DNA of 49,568 nt from Desulfobulbus sp. (GCF_030824455.1 NZ_JAVBXR010000123.1:1-49568), one strand, 5' to 3'; shown: positions 1-11,223, numbered from the stretch's first letter. Notes: generated from the letters alone by a model not told the origin. Numbers and translations: made by a program.

Positions 1-14
1 TGTAGACCCTTGTT

Positions 15-590
15 TTATTTTAGGTTTTCTACCGTTTTTTCTGATTTTTCAAAACCGACGGTGCAAGAGATAGAAAACGTTTTCAACTGTCTTTCTGCAA
101 AATTTTCCATGGCTGAACTGACAAGAACGACATTGTTGACGAATGGAGATTTTTCAAGATCTTCCATATATCTGGCAATGGTTTGGTCATCCATCGCCAT
201 CCCCGTCAAGCTTAACGTGTTAGCGCTTTGGCTTAATGTTTTTAGCCACATCCGATCAGAAGGCGTAAAGCGCGCGACTTCGTCCAAAACGCGAACAGTA
301 AGTGATGAGGATTCTTTCAGCTTGTTAATTACTTCAATCCTAGCCAATAGATCTTTTTTTTCCTGTTCCAACTTTGTAATTTCTTCTAATATTTTAGAAT
401 ATTTCTTTTTTTCTTCCTGAAGTTTATTATTTGTGTCCGTGATATTTGCGATTGCATTAGATTGATACCCAGCCCATAGGCCTAAGATTAGGAGGAGACA
501 AACTAGCAATCCTGCTGAAAATAATATTTCCTTTTTTGCTTTCCTGCGCCGTTTTATATCCCTTACCGGGATTAGATTTATATATATCAT
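15..590 (-). CDS. pilN: Type IV pilus assembly protein PilN
   Basis: 191-residue bitopic inner-membrane protein of the type IV pilus alignment subcomplex (PilM-PilN-PilO-PilP). The N-terminus MIYINLIPVRDIKRRRKAKK carries the INLIP-type motif by which PilN docks into cytoplasmic PilM, followed by a basic patch and one hydrophobic helix at about residues 23-42. A charged, Lys/Glu-rich coiled coil follows (about 50-95), then a ferredoxin-like periplasmic domain. It starts 10 bases after pilM ends, which is the usual pilMNOP order. pilO and pilP would lie beyond the left edge. Length is normal for the family (about 180-200). Confidence 0.93.
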   Translation of the reverse strand: MIYINLIPVRDIKRRRKAKKEILFSAGLLVCLLLILGLWAGYQSNAIANITDTNNKLQEEKKKYSKILEEITKLEQEKKDLLARIEVINKLKESSSLTVRVLDEVARFTPSDRMWLKTLSQSANTLSLTGMAMDDQTIARYMEDLEKSPFVNNVVLVSSAMENFAERQLKTFSISCTVGFEKSEKTVENLK

Positions 591-600
591 GGTATATTTA

Positions 601-1650
601 TCAAAAATCAGCTTGGCGGATAGCGAGACCTACAGCTATAGCCATTTCAGGTGCTATTGAGTTGAGGTAATTTGGATCAAATGTTTTATCGTCACATATC
701 ATTTTATCAAAAGGGTTAAAGGCCAACACTCGCAACCCCGTCTCTCGTTCGATATATTCATTCAGCCCGTTCACCTTTGACCCACCCCCACTTAATACTA
801 TAGAATGAATAGGTTTCTCAGGATTGTTCGCGAGGTAAAGGTCAAGAGCTTTCTTGATCTCGAGAACCCATTGGGTACACGTTTTATTGAAAATTCTTTC
901 AATGCTTTCCTCGTCGCCAGGCGGGGGCGGAACAATTCCCAGCTTAACTTTTTCCGCATTGGCATAATCAACATCAAGCGCACTCGCCAACTGATCGGTT
1001 AATTGTTCGCTACCCACTACGATATCTCGCGCCAAAACGGAGACACCTTCAGAAATGATGTTAATATTCATTTTTGAGGCTCCGATGTCGACAAGAGCTA
1101 TGTTCTCAATCTTTTCGGAAACTGTTTCCCATATATTTTCCAAAGCAAAGCCGTCGACATCGACCAAGACAGTTGTTAGTTTCAAATTCGTCAACATGTC
1201 GATGTAATCGTTAATAACCTCTTTTTTGGCGGCAACGAGCATAACGTCGTTCCTGTCGCTCCCTTCTTTTTTCGAGGGGAGTTTTTGAAAATCGAGGTAC
1301 ACGTCATCTAAATCAAAGGGAATATATTGTTCAGCCTCAGCCTTGATATAGGAAGCGAGGGTTTCATCATCCATTGATTCCAAATTAATCTTTTTTACGA
1401 TGACCGAATAGCCGGATATGGAGATGCCGACTTTTGTGCTCTTGATTTTTAGATTTTTCAAAAGTGCTGCAATAGCCTTCCCAACCTCTTCGGGTTCCTG
1501 GAGGACGCCGTCTTCAACGGCTCCCGGTGGAATAGCAGCGCTTCCGACCGCCAAGAGCCTGTATGTTTGACCTGTTTTCTGTAATTGACAGATTTTGACG
1601 GCATGGGAGCCAATGTCGACACCTACAATGAGGTTTTCTTTCTTTGCCAT
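601..1650 (-). CDS. pilM: Type IV pilus assembly ATPase-like protein PilM
   Basis: 349-residue actin-like cytoplasmic protein that links the pilus motor to the PilN/PilO inner-membrane complex. Near the start it has the phosphate-1 motif VGVDIGSHAVK, and later IALVDIGASKMNI and the adenosine-type motif VLSGGGSKVNGL, as expected for the ASKHA fold of PilM (TIGR01175-like). A purine-rich AGAGAG stretch precedes the ATG at 1650. It is the first gene of a leftward operon with pilN and has a 227-bp divergent region with acnA. Confidence 0.95.
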   Translation of the reverse strand: MAKKENLIVGVDIGSHAVKICQLQKTGQTYRLLAVGSAAIPPGAVEDGVLQEPEEVGKAIAALLKNLKIKSTKVGISISGYSVIVKKINLESMDDETLASYIKAEAEQYIPFDLDDVYLDFQKLPSKKEGSDRNDVMLVAAKKEVINDYIDMLTNLKLTTVLVDVDGFALENIWETVSEKIENIALVDIGASKMNINIISEGVSVLARDIVVGSEQLTDQLASALDVDYANAEKVKLGIVPPPPGDEESIERIFNKTCTQWVLEIKKALDLYLANNPEKPIHSIVLSGGGSKVNGLNEYIERETGLRVLAFNPFDKMICDDKTFDPNYLNSIAPEMAIAVGLAIRQADF

Positions 1651-1731
1651 TTCTCTCTTTTAGCTCTCTTGTGGGATGGCAGACTTTGGTAACAGCAGAA
1701 ATTAAATGCCTTTTCTACCCGTGTAGTATTA

Positions 1732-1757
1732 AGCACACAAAATATATTCTTTGTCAA
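1732..1757 (-). promoter_or_regulatory. Candidate promoter for pilM-pilN
   Basis: On the minus strand a perfect TTGACA (complement of 1752-1757) is followed by an AT-rich spacer and a TTAATACT stretch near 1724-1731. The spacing to TTAATA is about 19, longer than ideal for sigma-70, so the -10 assignment is weak. It lies about 80-100 bases upstream of the pilM ATG. Confidence 0.35.
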
Positions 1758-1805
1758 GGCGGGAACTGGATTTTACCAGCTTTTCTCGACTTTCCCTGCC
1801 GCTGG

Positions 1806-1821
1806 GATAATCTGGTATAAT
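1806..1821 (+). promoter_or_regulatory. Candidate -10 elements for acnA
   Basis: Two overlapping choices for a -10 box are visible, GATAAT at 1806-1811 and a consensus TATAAT at 1816-1821. Neither has a convincing -35 at 16-18 bp, so expression may need an activator. The acnA start has a good Shine-Dalgarno (AGAGGAG) about 8 bases before the ATG. Confidence 0.4.
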
Positions 1822-1877
1822 CGTGCATAAAGATTTATTCTCAACAGATACACACCCCGTACCAAGAGGAGACCCAT

Positions 1878-4559
<2,682 letters not shown>

Positions 4560-4624
4560 GCCAACCGGTTCCGGAGCAGGGGGACCGCATCAAGGTCAAC
4601 CTGTTCCCACCCTGCGGTACGCCC

Positions 4625-6151
4625 ATGCCCGGAATCGTTCTCACCACCATCAACGCCCGCTACATCCACGCCAGCCTTGGCCTTCGCTGGCTCTACGCCA
4701 ATTTGCGCGAACTGCAGCCGCAGGCCTGCATTCAGGAGTACTGCCTCACCGATCAGATCGGTGATATGGCGGAGAAAATTCTCGCCTCGCAGCCCGCGAT
4801 TGTCGGCATCGGCGTCTACATCTGGAACGCGGCCCAGGTGCGGCAGTTGGTGGGGATGCTCAAACGGGTGGCCCCGGAGGTATGCGTGGTTCTCGGCGGG
4901 CCGGAGGTCAGCCACCTGCCCTTGCGGGTGGATCTGGGCGAGGCCGATTATCTCCTTCAAGGCGAAGGCGAGCTAGCCTTTCACACGCTCTGCGCGGCCC
5001 TGCTCGGCGGCGCGCCGCCCCCGGACAAGCTGATCCCGGCCGCGCCGCCTGCGGTTGAAGACCTGACCTCGCCGTACCCTTTCTACACCGACGAGGACCT
5101 GGCCCACCGGCTCACCTATGTCGAGGCCTCGCGCGGCTGTCCCTTTACCTGCGAGTTCTGCCTCTCCTCCATCGACAAACAGGTCAGGCCCTTTGCCGTC
5201 GACGCCTTCCTGGCTGAGATGGAAGAGCTCTGGCGCCGGGGGGCGCGGACCTTTAAATTCGTTGACCGGACCTTCAACAGCAACCTGGTCGCCGCCGGCC
5301 GCATCCTTGACTTTTTTCTCGCCAAGGAGCCGCCCTTTCACGTTCATTTCGAGGTGATTCCGGACCATTTTCCCGAGGCCCTCAAAGAGCGGCTGCAGCG
5401 TTTTCCCGCCGGCGCCCTGCAACTGGAGGTGGGCATTCAAACCCTGCATCCCCCGACCGCCGCCAACATCAGCCGGCGGCTTGATTTCGACCGGATTCGG
5501 GAAAATCTCGCCTTCCTCGAACAGGCCACCACCGCCCACCTCCATGTTGATCTCATCGTCGGCCTGCCCGGCGAATCCATCGACCAGTTCGGCGCCAATC
5601 TCAACGCCCTGGCCGGTCTGACCCGGGGCGAGATCCAGATCGGCATCCTCAAAAAACTCTCCGGCACAACCCTTAGCCGCCATGACCACACATACGGCAT
5701 GGTCTATTCGCCGGATCCGCCCTACGAAATCCTGCGCAACGACCTGATCCCCTTTGCCCGGATGCAGGAAATGAAGCGGCTGGCCCGGTTCTGGGATCTG
5801 GTTTACAACAGCGGCAATTTTGGCCGGACCGTCCGGCTGCTTTGGCCGGACAACGACGTGTTCCACGGTTTCCTTGATTTTTCCCGCTGGCTCTACCAGG
5901 AAACCCGCGCCACCTGGCAGATTGGCCTGCCCCGGCTGGCTGAACTGCTGTTTCGCTATCTGGTGGAACACAAGGGTTGGGACAAAGGCGAGGCGGCCGA
6001 CAGACTGGCCGCCGACATTCTGGTGATCAAGGGAAGGGTCTTGCCGCCGGCGATCAGCGCCCATGTCACCCGTCTGCCCGACGAACGCCGCAACCTTGGC
6101 GCCGGCCTGACCAAACGGCAGAGCCGCCGCGAGGAGCAGCATCGCGGTTGA
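4625..6151 (+). CDS. B12-binding radical SAM protein with DUF4080 C-terminus
   Basis: About 508 residues from the ATG at 4625, where the text MPGIVLTTINARYIHASLG opens a normal cobalamin-binding Rossmann domain. An in-frame TTG at 4556 would add 23 residues and overlap the acnA stop, and neither start has a clear ribosome site. After the B12 domain (about 1-130) comes a radical SAM core with the cluster motif RGCPFTCEFCLSS (CxxxCxxC), then motifs VGIQT and DLIVGLPGE. The C-terminal part (about residues 370-490) matches the DUF4080 arrangement. Members are called Fe-S oxidoreductases; the substrate is unknown. Its position directly after acnA suggests co-transcription but says nothing firm about its reaction. 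Confidence 0.88.
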   Translation: MPGIVLTTINARYIHASLGLRWLYANLRELQPQACIQEYCLTDQIGDMAEKILASQPAIVGIGVYIWNAAQVRQLVGMLKRVAPEVCVVLGGPEVSHLPLRVDLGEADYLLQGEGELAFHTLCAALLGGAPPPDKLIPAAPPAVEDLTSPYPFYTDEDLAHRLTYVEASRGCPFTCEFCLSSIDKQVRPFAVDAFLAEMEELWRRGARTFKFVDRTFNSNLVAAGRILDFFLAKEPPFHVHFEVIPDHFPEALKERLQRFPAGALQLEVGIQTLHPPTAANISRRLDFDRIRENLAFLEQATTAHLHVDLIVGLPGESIDQFGANLNALAGLTRGEIQIGILKKLSGTTLSRHDHTYGMVYSPDPPYEILRNDLIPFARMQEMKRLARFWDLVYNSGNFGRTVRLLWPDNDVFHGFLDFSRWLYQETRATWQIGLPRLAELLFRYLVEHKGWDKGEAADRLAADILVIKGRVLPPAISAHVTRLPDERRNLGAGLTKRQSRREEQHRG

Positions 6152-6218
6152 TTCCACGCGATTCGATGCTCAAAGCGCGCGGACGGGATGGTTTCAATCG
6201 GAAGACGGACAGGTACAG

Positions 6219-6251
6219 CCGTTTCCCGTCCCTTGCAGAGATGGGAAACGG
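6219..6251. terminator. Hairpin between convergent genes
   Basis: CCGTTTCCC (6219-6227) pairs perfectly with GGGAAACGG (6243-6251). Three more pairs, one of them G-U, extend the stem to 12 bp around a 9-base loop. It sits between the convergent radical SAM gene and bioD. There is no T-run on either side, so it is a candidate factor-assisted terminator or mRNA 3'-end stabiliser. Confidence 0.5.
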
Positions 6252-6264
6252 TGCGATGGAACGC

Positions 6265-6966
6265 TTATGCGATGTGAGCGGCGGCGGTTGCCAGTGTTTG
6301 CCAGGCGGCGGAGGCGCTTTCTTTGAGATCGGGCACCAGGACCAGGGTGTCGGCAAATCCGTAATCAACCAGGGCCTTGCGGCATTCGCGCAGCGTGTCC
6401 TGAACGATCTCCCGTGGATGGTCGCCAAAGAGATTGTACGCCAAACCAAGCAGGGGGATGTTGCGGTTTTTGACGGCCTCAAGGCTGAGGCGGGTGTGGT
6501 TAATCGAGCCCAGGCGCGGCGAGCAGACCAGGAGCAGGGGCAGCTTTCTGGAGGCGAAATAGTCCAGCAGCAACAGGTTGGGATTGAGGGGCACCAACAG
6601 GCCGCCGGCGCCTTCCACCAGCAGCCATTCATAGCGGGCCTGCAGGGTGGTTAGGGACTGGTCCAGCACCGCCGGGTCAATCTCTTTGCCCACCATGCGC
6701 GCCGACAACAGCGGCGAGGCGGGATAGGGAAACAGGTAGGGGCAGGTGGTGCCGTCGCGGTCGAATTCGCTCAGCGGCTGGCCCATCAGTTTGCGGTGCA
6801 GCAGGATGTCGTCCGAGGTTTCGCTGCAGCCGGTCTGCACCAGTTTCAAGGTGGTGACGTTGCGACCCTGCTGAACCAGCCAACGGGCAAACAGCCCGGT
6901 GACGTAGGATTTGCCGACGTCGGTGTCGATGCCGCCCACGGCGATGGTGTAATGGGGAGGGGTCAT
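6265..6966 (-). CDS. bioD: Dethiobiotin synthase
   Basis: 233 residues, normal for BioD, which carboxylates and cyclises 7,8-diaminopelargonate with ATP and CO2 to dethiobiotin. The P-loop is GGIDTDVGKSYVTG (most BioD have GKT; serine is conservative). It is followed by the TLKLVQTGC substrate-lysine segment and VEGAGGLLVPL. It lies 51 bases downstream of bioC on the same strand, so the two form a biotin operon. The other biotin genes (bioA, bioB, bioF) are not in the window. Confidence 0.95.
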   Translation of the reverse strand: MTPPHYTIAVGGIDTDVGKSYVTGLFARWLVQQGRNVTTLKLVQTGCSETSDDILLHRKLMGQPLSEFDRDGTTCPYLFPYPASPLLSARMVGKEIDPAVLDQSLTTLQARYEWLLVEGAGGLLVPLNPNLLLLDYFASRKLPLLLVCSPRLGSINHTRLSLEAVKNRNIPLLGLAYNLFGDHPREIVQDTLRECRKALVDYGFADTLVLVPDLKESASAAWQTLATAAAHIA

Positions 6967-7017
6967 GCGCGTGCCTGTTGCTCTGGATGTTGGCGGCGCG
7001 ATCCGCCACGGCCAAGC

Positions 7018-7815
7018 CTATGACCGGGGGCGCGCCACGATGAACATGGGGTGATAGGTCAGCCGGACGCCCTGGTCGCCGGAAAATTGGCTTTTGTAGT
7101 CGGCGATGAAGGCGTTGACCTGCCGTCGCGTCCAGGCCTGCTGGCCAATGGAGTTGACGCCGGTGGCCCGCAGGTGCTGCAGCACTGCGATGGGTTCAGG
7201 ATACCACAGGGTTTCCCGCGCCTCTTCGGCGGCCAGGATCTCAAACTTCTCGCCGACCACGGTCTGCAGTTGCTCCAGATCGCGGTAGGCCAAGCCCACG
7301 CCGGTCACCGAACGGATTTCCCGTAGGTTGTCCTTGCCGTAGAGGGAAAAGGCGAGGACGCCGCCGGGCTGCAGGTGATGGTGGAATTTTCTGCACAGTT
7401 CCGGCAGATCGTAGACCCAGTGCAGGGTTGAGGAGGAGATGATCAGGTCGTAGCGCGACGGCAGGCGGACGGTTTCAATGTCGCCGGCCAGGAAGGTGAT
7501 GTTGTCGGCCAGGGCGCCGATCTTGCGGCACACGCACTGTTCAAAGGCGGCCACCAGATCGCTGATCGTGAGGTGGACAATCCCCGGATAGCGGGTCAGC
7601 ACCTTTTCGGTGAGCAGCCCGGTGCAACAGCCGATCTCGAGAATGTGCTGCGGCTGCAATCCGGGCGCGGCGTCGGCCAGCAAGGTCAGCAATCGTTCAG
7701 CCACCCGCTGCTGCACGGTGGCCTGCTGTTCATAGGTGGCTGCGGCCTGCTCGAAGCGGAGCCGAATGAGCTGTTTATCGGGAATCATGGGAATGGATCG
7801 GGTTACGTCGTACAT
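7018..7815 (-). CDS. bioC: Malonyl-ACP O-methyltransferase BioC
   Basis: About 265 residues. BioC methylates the free carboxyl of malonyl-ACP so that fatty acid synthase can build pimeloyl-ACP for biotin. The N-terminal IRLRFEQAAATYEQQATVQ block is typical of BioC. The SAM motif reads ILEIGCCTGLLTEKV, with cysteine where most methyltransferases have glycine. The post-motif region has DLIISSSTLHWV, matching the BioC LQWC-like segment. Start choice is uncertain: ATG 7815, ATG 7788 (MIPDKQ) and TTG 7833 are all possible and none has a strong Shine-Dalgarno. Pairing with bioD supports the assignment. No BirA-type operator was recognised upstream. Confidence 0.9.
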   Translation of the reverse strand: MYDVTRSIPMIPDKQLIRLRFEQAAATYEQQATVQQRVAERLLTLLADAAPGLQPQHILEIGCCTGLLTEKVLTRYPGIVHLTISDLVAAFEQCVCRKIGALADNITFLAGDIETVRLPSRYDLIISSSTLHWVYDLPELCRKFHHHLQPGGVLAFSLYGKDNLREIRSVTGVGLAYRDLEQLQTVVGEKFEILAAEEARETLWYPEPIAVLQHLRATGVNSIGQQAWTRRQVNAFIADYKSQFSGDQGVRLTYHPMFIVARPRS

Positions 7816-7927
7816 ATTTCCAGAGCCTCGCAACCCAACCGAGCAAAACGGCGCCGAGCGGATAGAATGGAACGATGAAAATTAAAACGCTTAACCTCTG
7901 CCTCTACACCAAAAAACAAGCTGTTGC

Positions 7928-8389
7928 TTAAAAACCCCAGAGCAGGCTGCCTTCCACCCACCCGGTTACGCCCTGGCCGTGCTCCACTTTGACCCAGCCG
8001 TCCTTCTTCTCTACAGTTTTAAACACCACCCCGTAATTGGCCTTGGCCACGACCTGCCCCTTGGTGTTCGGTTCGCTGCGGACATTGATCTGTTGCTCGG
8101 TTCCTTTATTGGCCTTGACGATCATGTGCGGCGTTTTCTGGGTGGTCTTTTTGTGGACCCAACCGGTGCTGCCTTCAAAATCTTTGACCTGCAGCCATTC
8201 GCCCTTGGAGTCAACAACCTCCACCGGAAAACCGTCGCCGATCTTCCACAGGATTTCCTGCTCGGTTCCAGGGCCGGAGCGCATGTTGATGTCCTCGCCG
8301 GCAATCGAAACCATCTCGGCGGCGAAGGCTGCCCGCGCCACCAAGAGGAGCGAAAAGGCAAGGGAAAAAACGGTGTGTCGCATGGTCAT
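7928..8389 (-). CDS. Secreted protein with two bacterial SH3 domains
   Basis: 153 residues. It begins with a signal peptide (MTMRHTVFSLAFSLLLVARA, cleavage probably after AFA) and then has two SH3b repeats of about 55 residues. The first contains INMRSGPGTEQEILWKI and GWVHKK, the second INVRSEPNTKGQVVAK and GWVEGSLLWGF. Such domains usually bind peptidoglycan or act as periplasmic interaction modules. The ATG overlaps the stop of the upstream polyferredoxin gene in an ATGA, so the two are translationally coupled. Specific role unknown. Confidence 0.85.
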   Translation of the reverse strand: MTMRHTVFSLAFSLLLVARAAFAAEMVSIAGEDINMRSGPGTEQEILWKIGDGFPVEVVDSKGEWLQVKDFEGSTGWVHKKTTQKTPHMIVKANKGTEQQINVRSEPNTKGQVVAKANYGVVFKTVEKKDGWVKVEHGQGVTGWVEGSLLWGF

Positions 8390-9315
8390 GACCGGGATCC
8401 TTGCTGCATGGGTTCATCGGACGACGCCGGCGCGCCTGGCGTCATGCGCACGCCAAAACCGGCGATGTCGAGGGTGAGCGCGCCGGTTGGGCATGCCTCG
8501 GTGCAGCAGCGCAGGCAGCGAATGCATTCGGCGCTGTTGGGCGTTTGCTCAACCCGGATGTCCACCGGGCAGACCCGGCGGCATGCCCCGCACTTTGTAC
8601 AGGCATCCACGTTAAATTTCAACTGAATCAGGCTGAACCGGTTGAACAGGCCGTAAAAAGCCCCCAGCGGACACAGGGTGCGGCAGAAGGGACGTGAGGA
8701 CACGACGCTCCACAGGAGCACCGCCGCCAGCACGATCAACTTGTGCAGGTAGAGGAGGCCGGCGGCCGGCCGCAGATCCGGACTCAGCAGCAGCATGGGC
8801 ACGCCGGCCTCAAGCGTGCCGGCCGGACAGAGGAATTTGCAGAACCAGGGTTTGCCCATGCCGAAGCTGTCGACCACCACCAGCGGCAGCACCACCACCA
8901 TCAGCAGCAACACCAGGTACTTGCCCCACCGCAGCATCCTAGGAACGCTGTATTTGGGCGAGGGAATCCGGTGCAGCCACTCCTGGAGCAACCCAAAAGG
9001 GCAGGCCCAACCGCAGATGAATCGGCCGCATAGGGTCCCCAAGAGGCCCATGCAGCCCAGGACATAGGTTCCCACATAGATCTGCCCGGCCTGCAGCGAC
9101 AGCCGCACGCCCATGAGCAGTTGTTGCAGGCTGCCGATGGGACAGAAGGTGGTGGCGGCCGGGCAGGAATAGCAGTTGAGGCCGGGCGAGCAGAGCACCT
9201 TCAACGGCCCCTGATACAGCGTGCCGCTGACCGGAAAGCCCCAGAAGCCGTTGGTGAGGAAAAACCAGAGGACCTGGATCCATTTACGCAGGGTTTCCAT
9301 GGGCGGCGCGCTCAT
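8386..9315 (-). CDS. NapH/CcoG-like membrane polyferredoxin
   Basis: About 309 residues from the ATG at 9315, which overlaps the stop of the preceding small gene in an ATGA. A longer open frame upstream (to 9594) is out of context and is not used. There are four to five hydrophobic helices, one with LVLLLMVVVLPLVVVDSFG. Cys-Pro clusters follow in series: CGRFICGWACPFG, FCKFLCPAG and FCRTLCPLG. Two [4Fe-4S] ferredoxin motifs come at the C-terminus: CTKCGACRRVCP and CIRCLRCCTEACP. This is the architecture of quinol-linked or trans-membrane electron carriers such as NapH, NosR and RdxA. It probably passes electrons from the membrane to a periplasmic redox partner; the partner is not identified. 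Confidence 0.85.
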   Translation of the reverse strand: MSAPPMETLRKWIQVLWFFLTNGFWGFPVSGTLYQGPLKVLCSPGLNCYSCPAATTFCPIGSLQQLLMGVRLSLQAGQIYVGTYVLGCMGLLGTLCGRFICGWACPFGLLQEWLHRIPSPKYSVPRMLRWGKYLVLLLMVVVLPLVVVDSFGMGKPWFCKFLCPAGTLEAGVPMLLLSPDLRPAAGLLYLHKLIVLAAVLLWSVVSSRPFCRTLCPLGAFYGLFNRFSLIQLKFNVDACTKCGACRRVCPVDIRVEQTPNSAECIRCLRCCTEACPTGALTLDIAGFGVRMTPGAPASSDEPMQQGSRS

Positions 9316-9473
9316 CCGATGCCGATGCATTCCAGGCAGATCGAGCGGGCCTGTTCCAATACCCGCAGCGGTTCGTCCAGAGCGACGCCAAGGAGAAACA
9401 GCGCCAGGAAGACGACCAGCAAAACCAGCGGCGTTCTGCGCAGCCTGACCGTGGTCTCCGTGGTCAATGGCAT
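9312..9473 (-). CDS. Small CXXC membrane protein (CD1871A-like)
   Basis: 53-residue gene, easily missed: MPLTTETTVRLRRTPLVLLV at the start, one transmembrane helix (about 14-33), and a C-terminal tail ending ARSICLECIGIG. The CLEC-I-G-[IL]-G ending is the hallmark of the CD1871A-type CXXC small proteins that sit next to membrane 4Fe-4S proteins. Its TGA overlaps the ATG of the polyferredoxin gene, giving a three-gene coupled unit with it and the SH3 protein. The cysteine pair could be a thiol relay or metal ligand. No strong Shine-Dalgarno is visible. Confidence 0.75.
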   Translation of the reverse strand: MPLTTETTVRLRRTPLVLLVVFLALFLLGVALDEPLRVLEQARSICLECIGIG

Positions 9474-9505
9474 GCGTGCGCTCTGCGATCCGGCTGCATG
9501 GGAGG

Positions 9506-10375
9506 CTAGCGCGCCAGCAGGCTGACCAGCCGGTCGAGGTCGTCGCTGGAGTAGTATTCGATCTCCAACTTGCCGCGCTGACCCTGCTGGACAATCCGGA
9601 CCTTGGTGTGCAACTGGTTGGTCAACTGGTTGAGCAGGGCGGCGCAGTAGGCCTGCGGCACCCCTTCCGGTTGCGGCGTCGGCGTTTCGCTTGCCTTGGG
9701 CTCGGGCGGCTGCGGTTTTTTATTGCACAGCCGTTCCGCCGCCCGCACCGACAACTCCTCGTTGACGATCCGGTCGCGGACCTCCTGCAACTGCTCCGGC
9801 TGATCTTTGATCCGCAGCAGCACCCGCGCATGGCCCTCGCTGATCACCCCCAGGACGACGTCGTCCTGCAGGGTTTTCGGCAAATGGAGCAGGCGCAGCA
9901 CATTGGCGACCGTGGAGCGCTGGCGGCCCACCTTTTTGGCCACCTCTTCCTGGGTGAGTCGGAACTCCTCCATCAGGCGCGTATAGGCCTGGGCCTCTTC
10001 AATGGGATTGAGATCATGGCGCTGGATATTTTCAATCAGGGCCAATTCCAGGCTCTCGTTGTCGCTGGTCTCGTCCATCACCACCACCGGCACCTCGTCG
10101 CGGCCCGCCAGCTTGGCGGCCCGGAGCCGCCGCTCGCCGGCAATCAGGGTGTAGCGGTTGCCGTGAGCCCGGACGACCAGCAACGGCTGAATCACCCCTT
10201 TCTCGCGGATGGAATCGGCCAGCTGCTGCAACTTGTCGGCGTCGAAATGGCTGCGCGGCTGGTTGGGATTTGGGGATATCTTGTCGATATCACACATGAA
10301 AAATTTATCTGCCTCGTCCAGGCTGTCTTCGGGCAGCAATGCGCCAACGCCCCGGCCCAACACATTTTTCACCAT
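9506..10375 (-). CDS. parB: Chromosome partitioning protein ParB
   Basis: 289 residues. The N-terminal KNVLGRGVGALLP is the ParA-stimulating/ParB start motif. A ParB/Srx CTPase domain follows (about 30-120: NPNQPRSHF, ADSIREKGVIQPLLV and the CTP-binding GERRLRAAKLA). A helix-turn-helix region contains QEEVAKKVGRQRSTVANVLRLL, then a linker rich in Pro/Glu (about 220-245) and the C-terminal dimerisation region. It starts 3 bases after parA ends. The cognate parS lies about 0.9 kb upstream, on the far side of parA. Confidence 0.96.
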   Translation of the reverse strand: MVKNVLGRGVGALLPEDSLDEADKFFMCDIDKISPNPNQPRSHFDADKLQQLADSIREKGVIQPLLVVRAHGNRYTLIAGERRLRAAKLAGRDEVPVVVMDETSDNESLELALIENIQRHDLNPIEEAQAYTRLMEEFRLTQEEVAKKVGRQRSTVANVLRLLHLPKTLQDDVVLGVISEGHARVLLRIKDQPEQLQEVRDRIVNEELSVRAAERLCNKKPQPPEPKASETPTPQPEGVPQAYCAALLNQLTNQLHTKVRIVQQGQRGKLEIEYYSSDDLDRLVSLLAR

Positions 10376-10378
10376 ACC

Positions 10379-11155
10379 TCAGGCCCTCGCTTTGGCTCGT
10401 TTGAGGAATTCTGCGCCCAGTTGCTTGTAGGCCTTGGCGCCGCTGCATCCCGGGTCATATTCGATAATCGTTTGCCCGTGGCTGGGGCTCTCGCTCAGCC
10501 GGACGTTGCGCGGAATCACCGTATCGTAGACCTGCTCGCCGAAATGTTTTTGAATTTCGCTGGCCACTGAATGGGTCAGCCGGTTGCGCCGGTCATACAT
10601 GGTCAGCAGCAGCCCTTCAACGAACAGCTCGCGGTTGAGATTTTTCTTGACCTTGCGGATGGTTTGGATCAGTTGCGCCAACCCCTCCATGGCGAAATAT
10701 TCGCACTGCAACGGAACCAGCACCGAGTCGGCGGCGGTCAAGCTGTTGATGGTGAGGATGCCCAATGACGGCGGGCAATCGATCAGGATGTACTGAAAAT
10801 TTTCCTTCACCGATCGGAGGATGGTTTTGAGGCGTTTTTCTCGATTGTCCTGGCTGATCAGCTCCACCTCAACCCCGACCAGATTGATCGAGGCTGGTAG
10901 GATCGAGAGATTTTTCAATTGGGTGGGTAGGATGCAGTCTGCCGCCTCTTTGGCGCCGGTGTAGCAACTGTAGATGTTTTTGTCTTCGTTGGTCTTGAAA
11001 ACGCCCACCCCGCTGGATGCGTTGCCCTGGGGGTCGGAATCGACCAGCAGCACCTTCTTGCCCTTGTCCGCCAATACGGCGGCAAGGTTTAAGGCCGTGG
11101 TGGTCTTGCCCACCCCGCCTTTCTGGTTCGCCAGCGCGACAATTTGTGTGTCCAA
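10379..11155 (-). CDS. parA: Chromosome partitioning ATPase ParA (Soj)
   Basis: About 258 residues. The ATPase that, with ParB on parS, segregates the chromosome origin. The deviant Walker A KGGVGKTT, LLVDSDPQGNASS and IDCPPSLGILT are intact. I choose the TTG at 11155 (MDTQIVALANQKGG) because AGGAG lies about 10 bases upstream and this gives the normal ParA N-terminus. An ATG at 11194 would add 13 unusual residues. Co-oriented with parB. Confidence 0.95.
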   Translation of the reverse strand: MDTQIVALANQKGGVGKTTTALNLAAVLADKGKKVLLVDSDPQGNASSGVGVFKTNEDKNIYSCYTGAKEAADCILPTQLKNLSILPASINLVGVEVELISQDNREKRLKTILRSVKENFQYILIDCPPSLGILTINSLTAADSVLVPLQCEYFAMEGLAQLIQTIRKVKKNLNRELFVEGLLLTMYDRRNRLTHSVASEIQKHFGEQVYDTVIPRNVRLSESPSHGQTIIEYDPGCSGAKAYKQLGAEFLKRAKARA

Positions 11156-11198
11156 TGTAATTTTTCTCCTGACGGCTCTTTGTTGATGAAACATCCGA

Positions 11199-11215
11199 AG
11201 AGTATACTATACTCT
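11199..11215. promoter_or_regulatory. 17-bp palindrome upstream of parA
   Basis: AGAGTATACTATACTCT is a perfect inverted repeat about a single central C. It contains TATACT on the plus strand and TATAGT on the minus strand, so it could be a symmetrical -10 region or an operator for parAB. It lies about 45 bases upstream of the parA TTG. Confidence 0.45.
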
Positions 11216-11223
11216 CGCTTCCC

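Noticed and set aside
4973-6157. 394-residue minus-strand open frame opposite the radical SAM gene
   Set aside because: Shadow of the radical SAM coding strand in GC-rich DNA.
9316-9594. N-terminal 93-residue extension of the polyferredoxin
   Set aside because: The extra residues are unlike any polyferredoxin N-terminus, and the region encodes the CXXC small protein in another frame with an ATGA junction.
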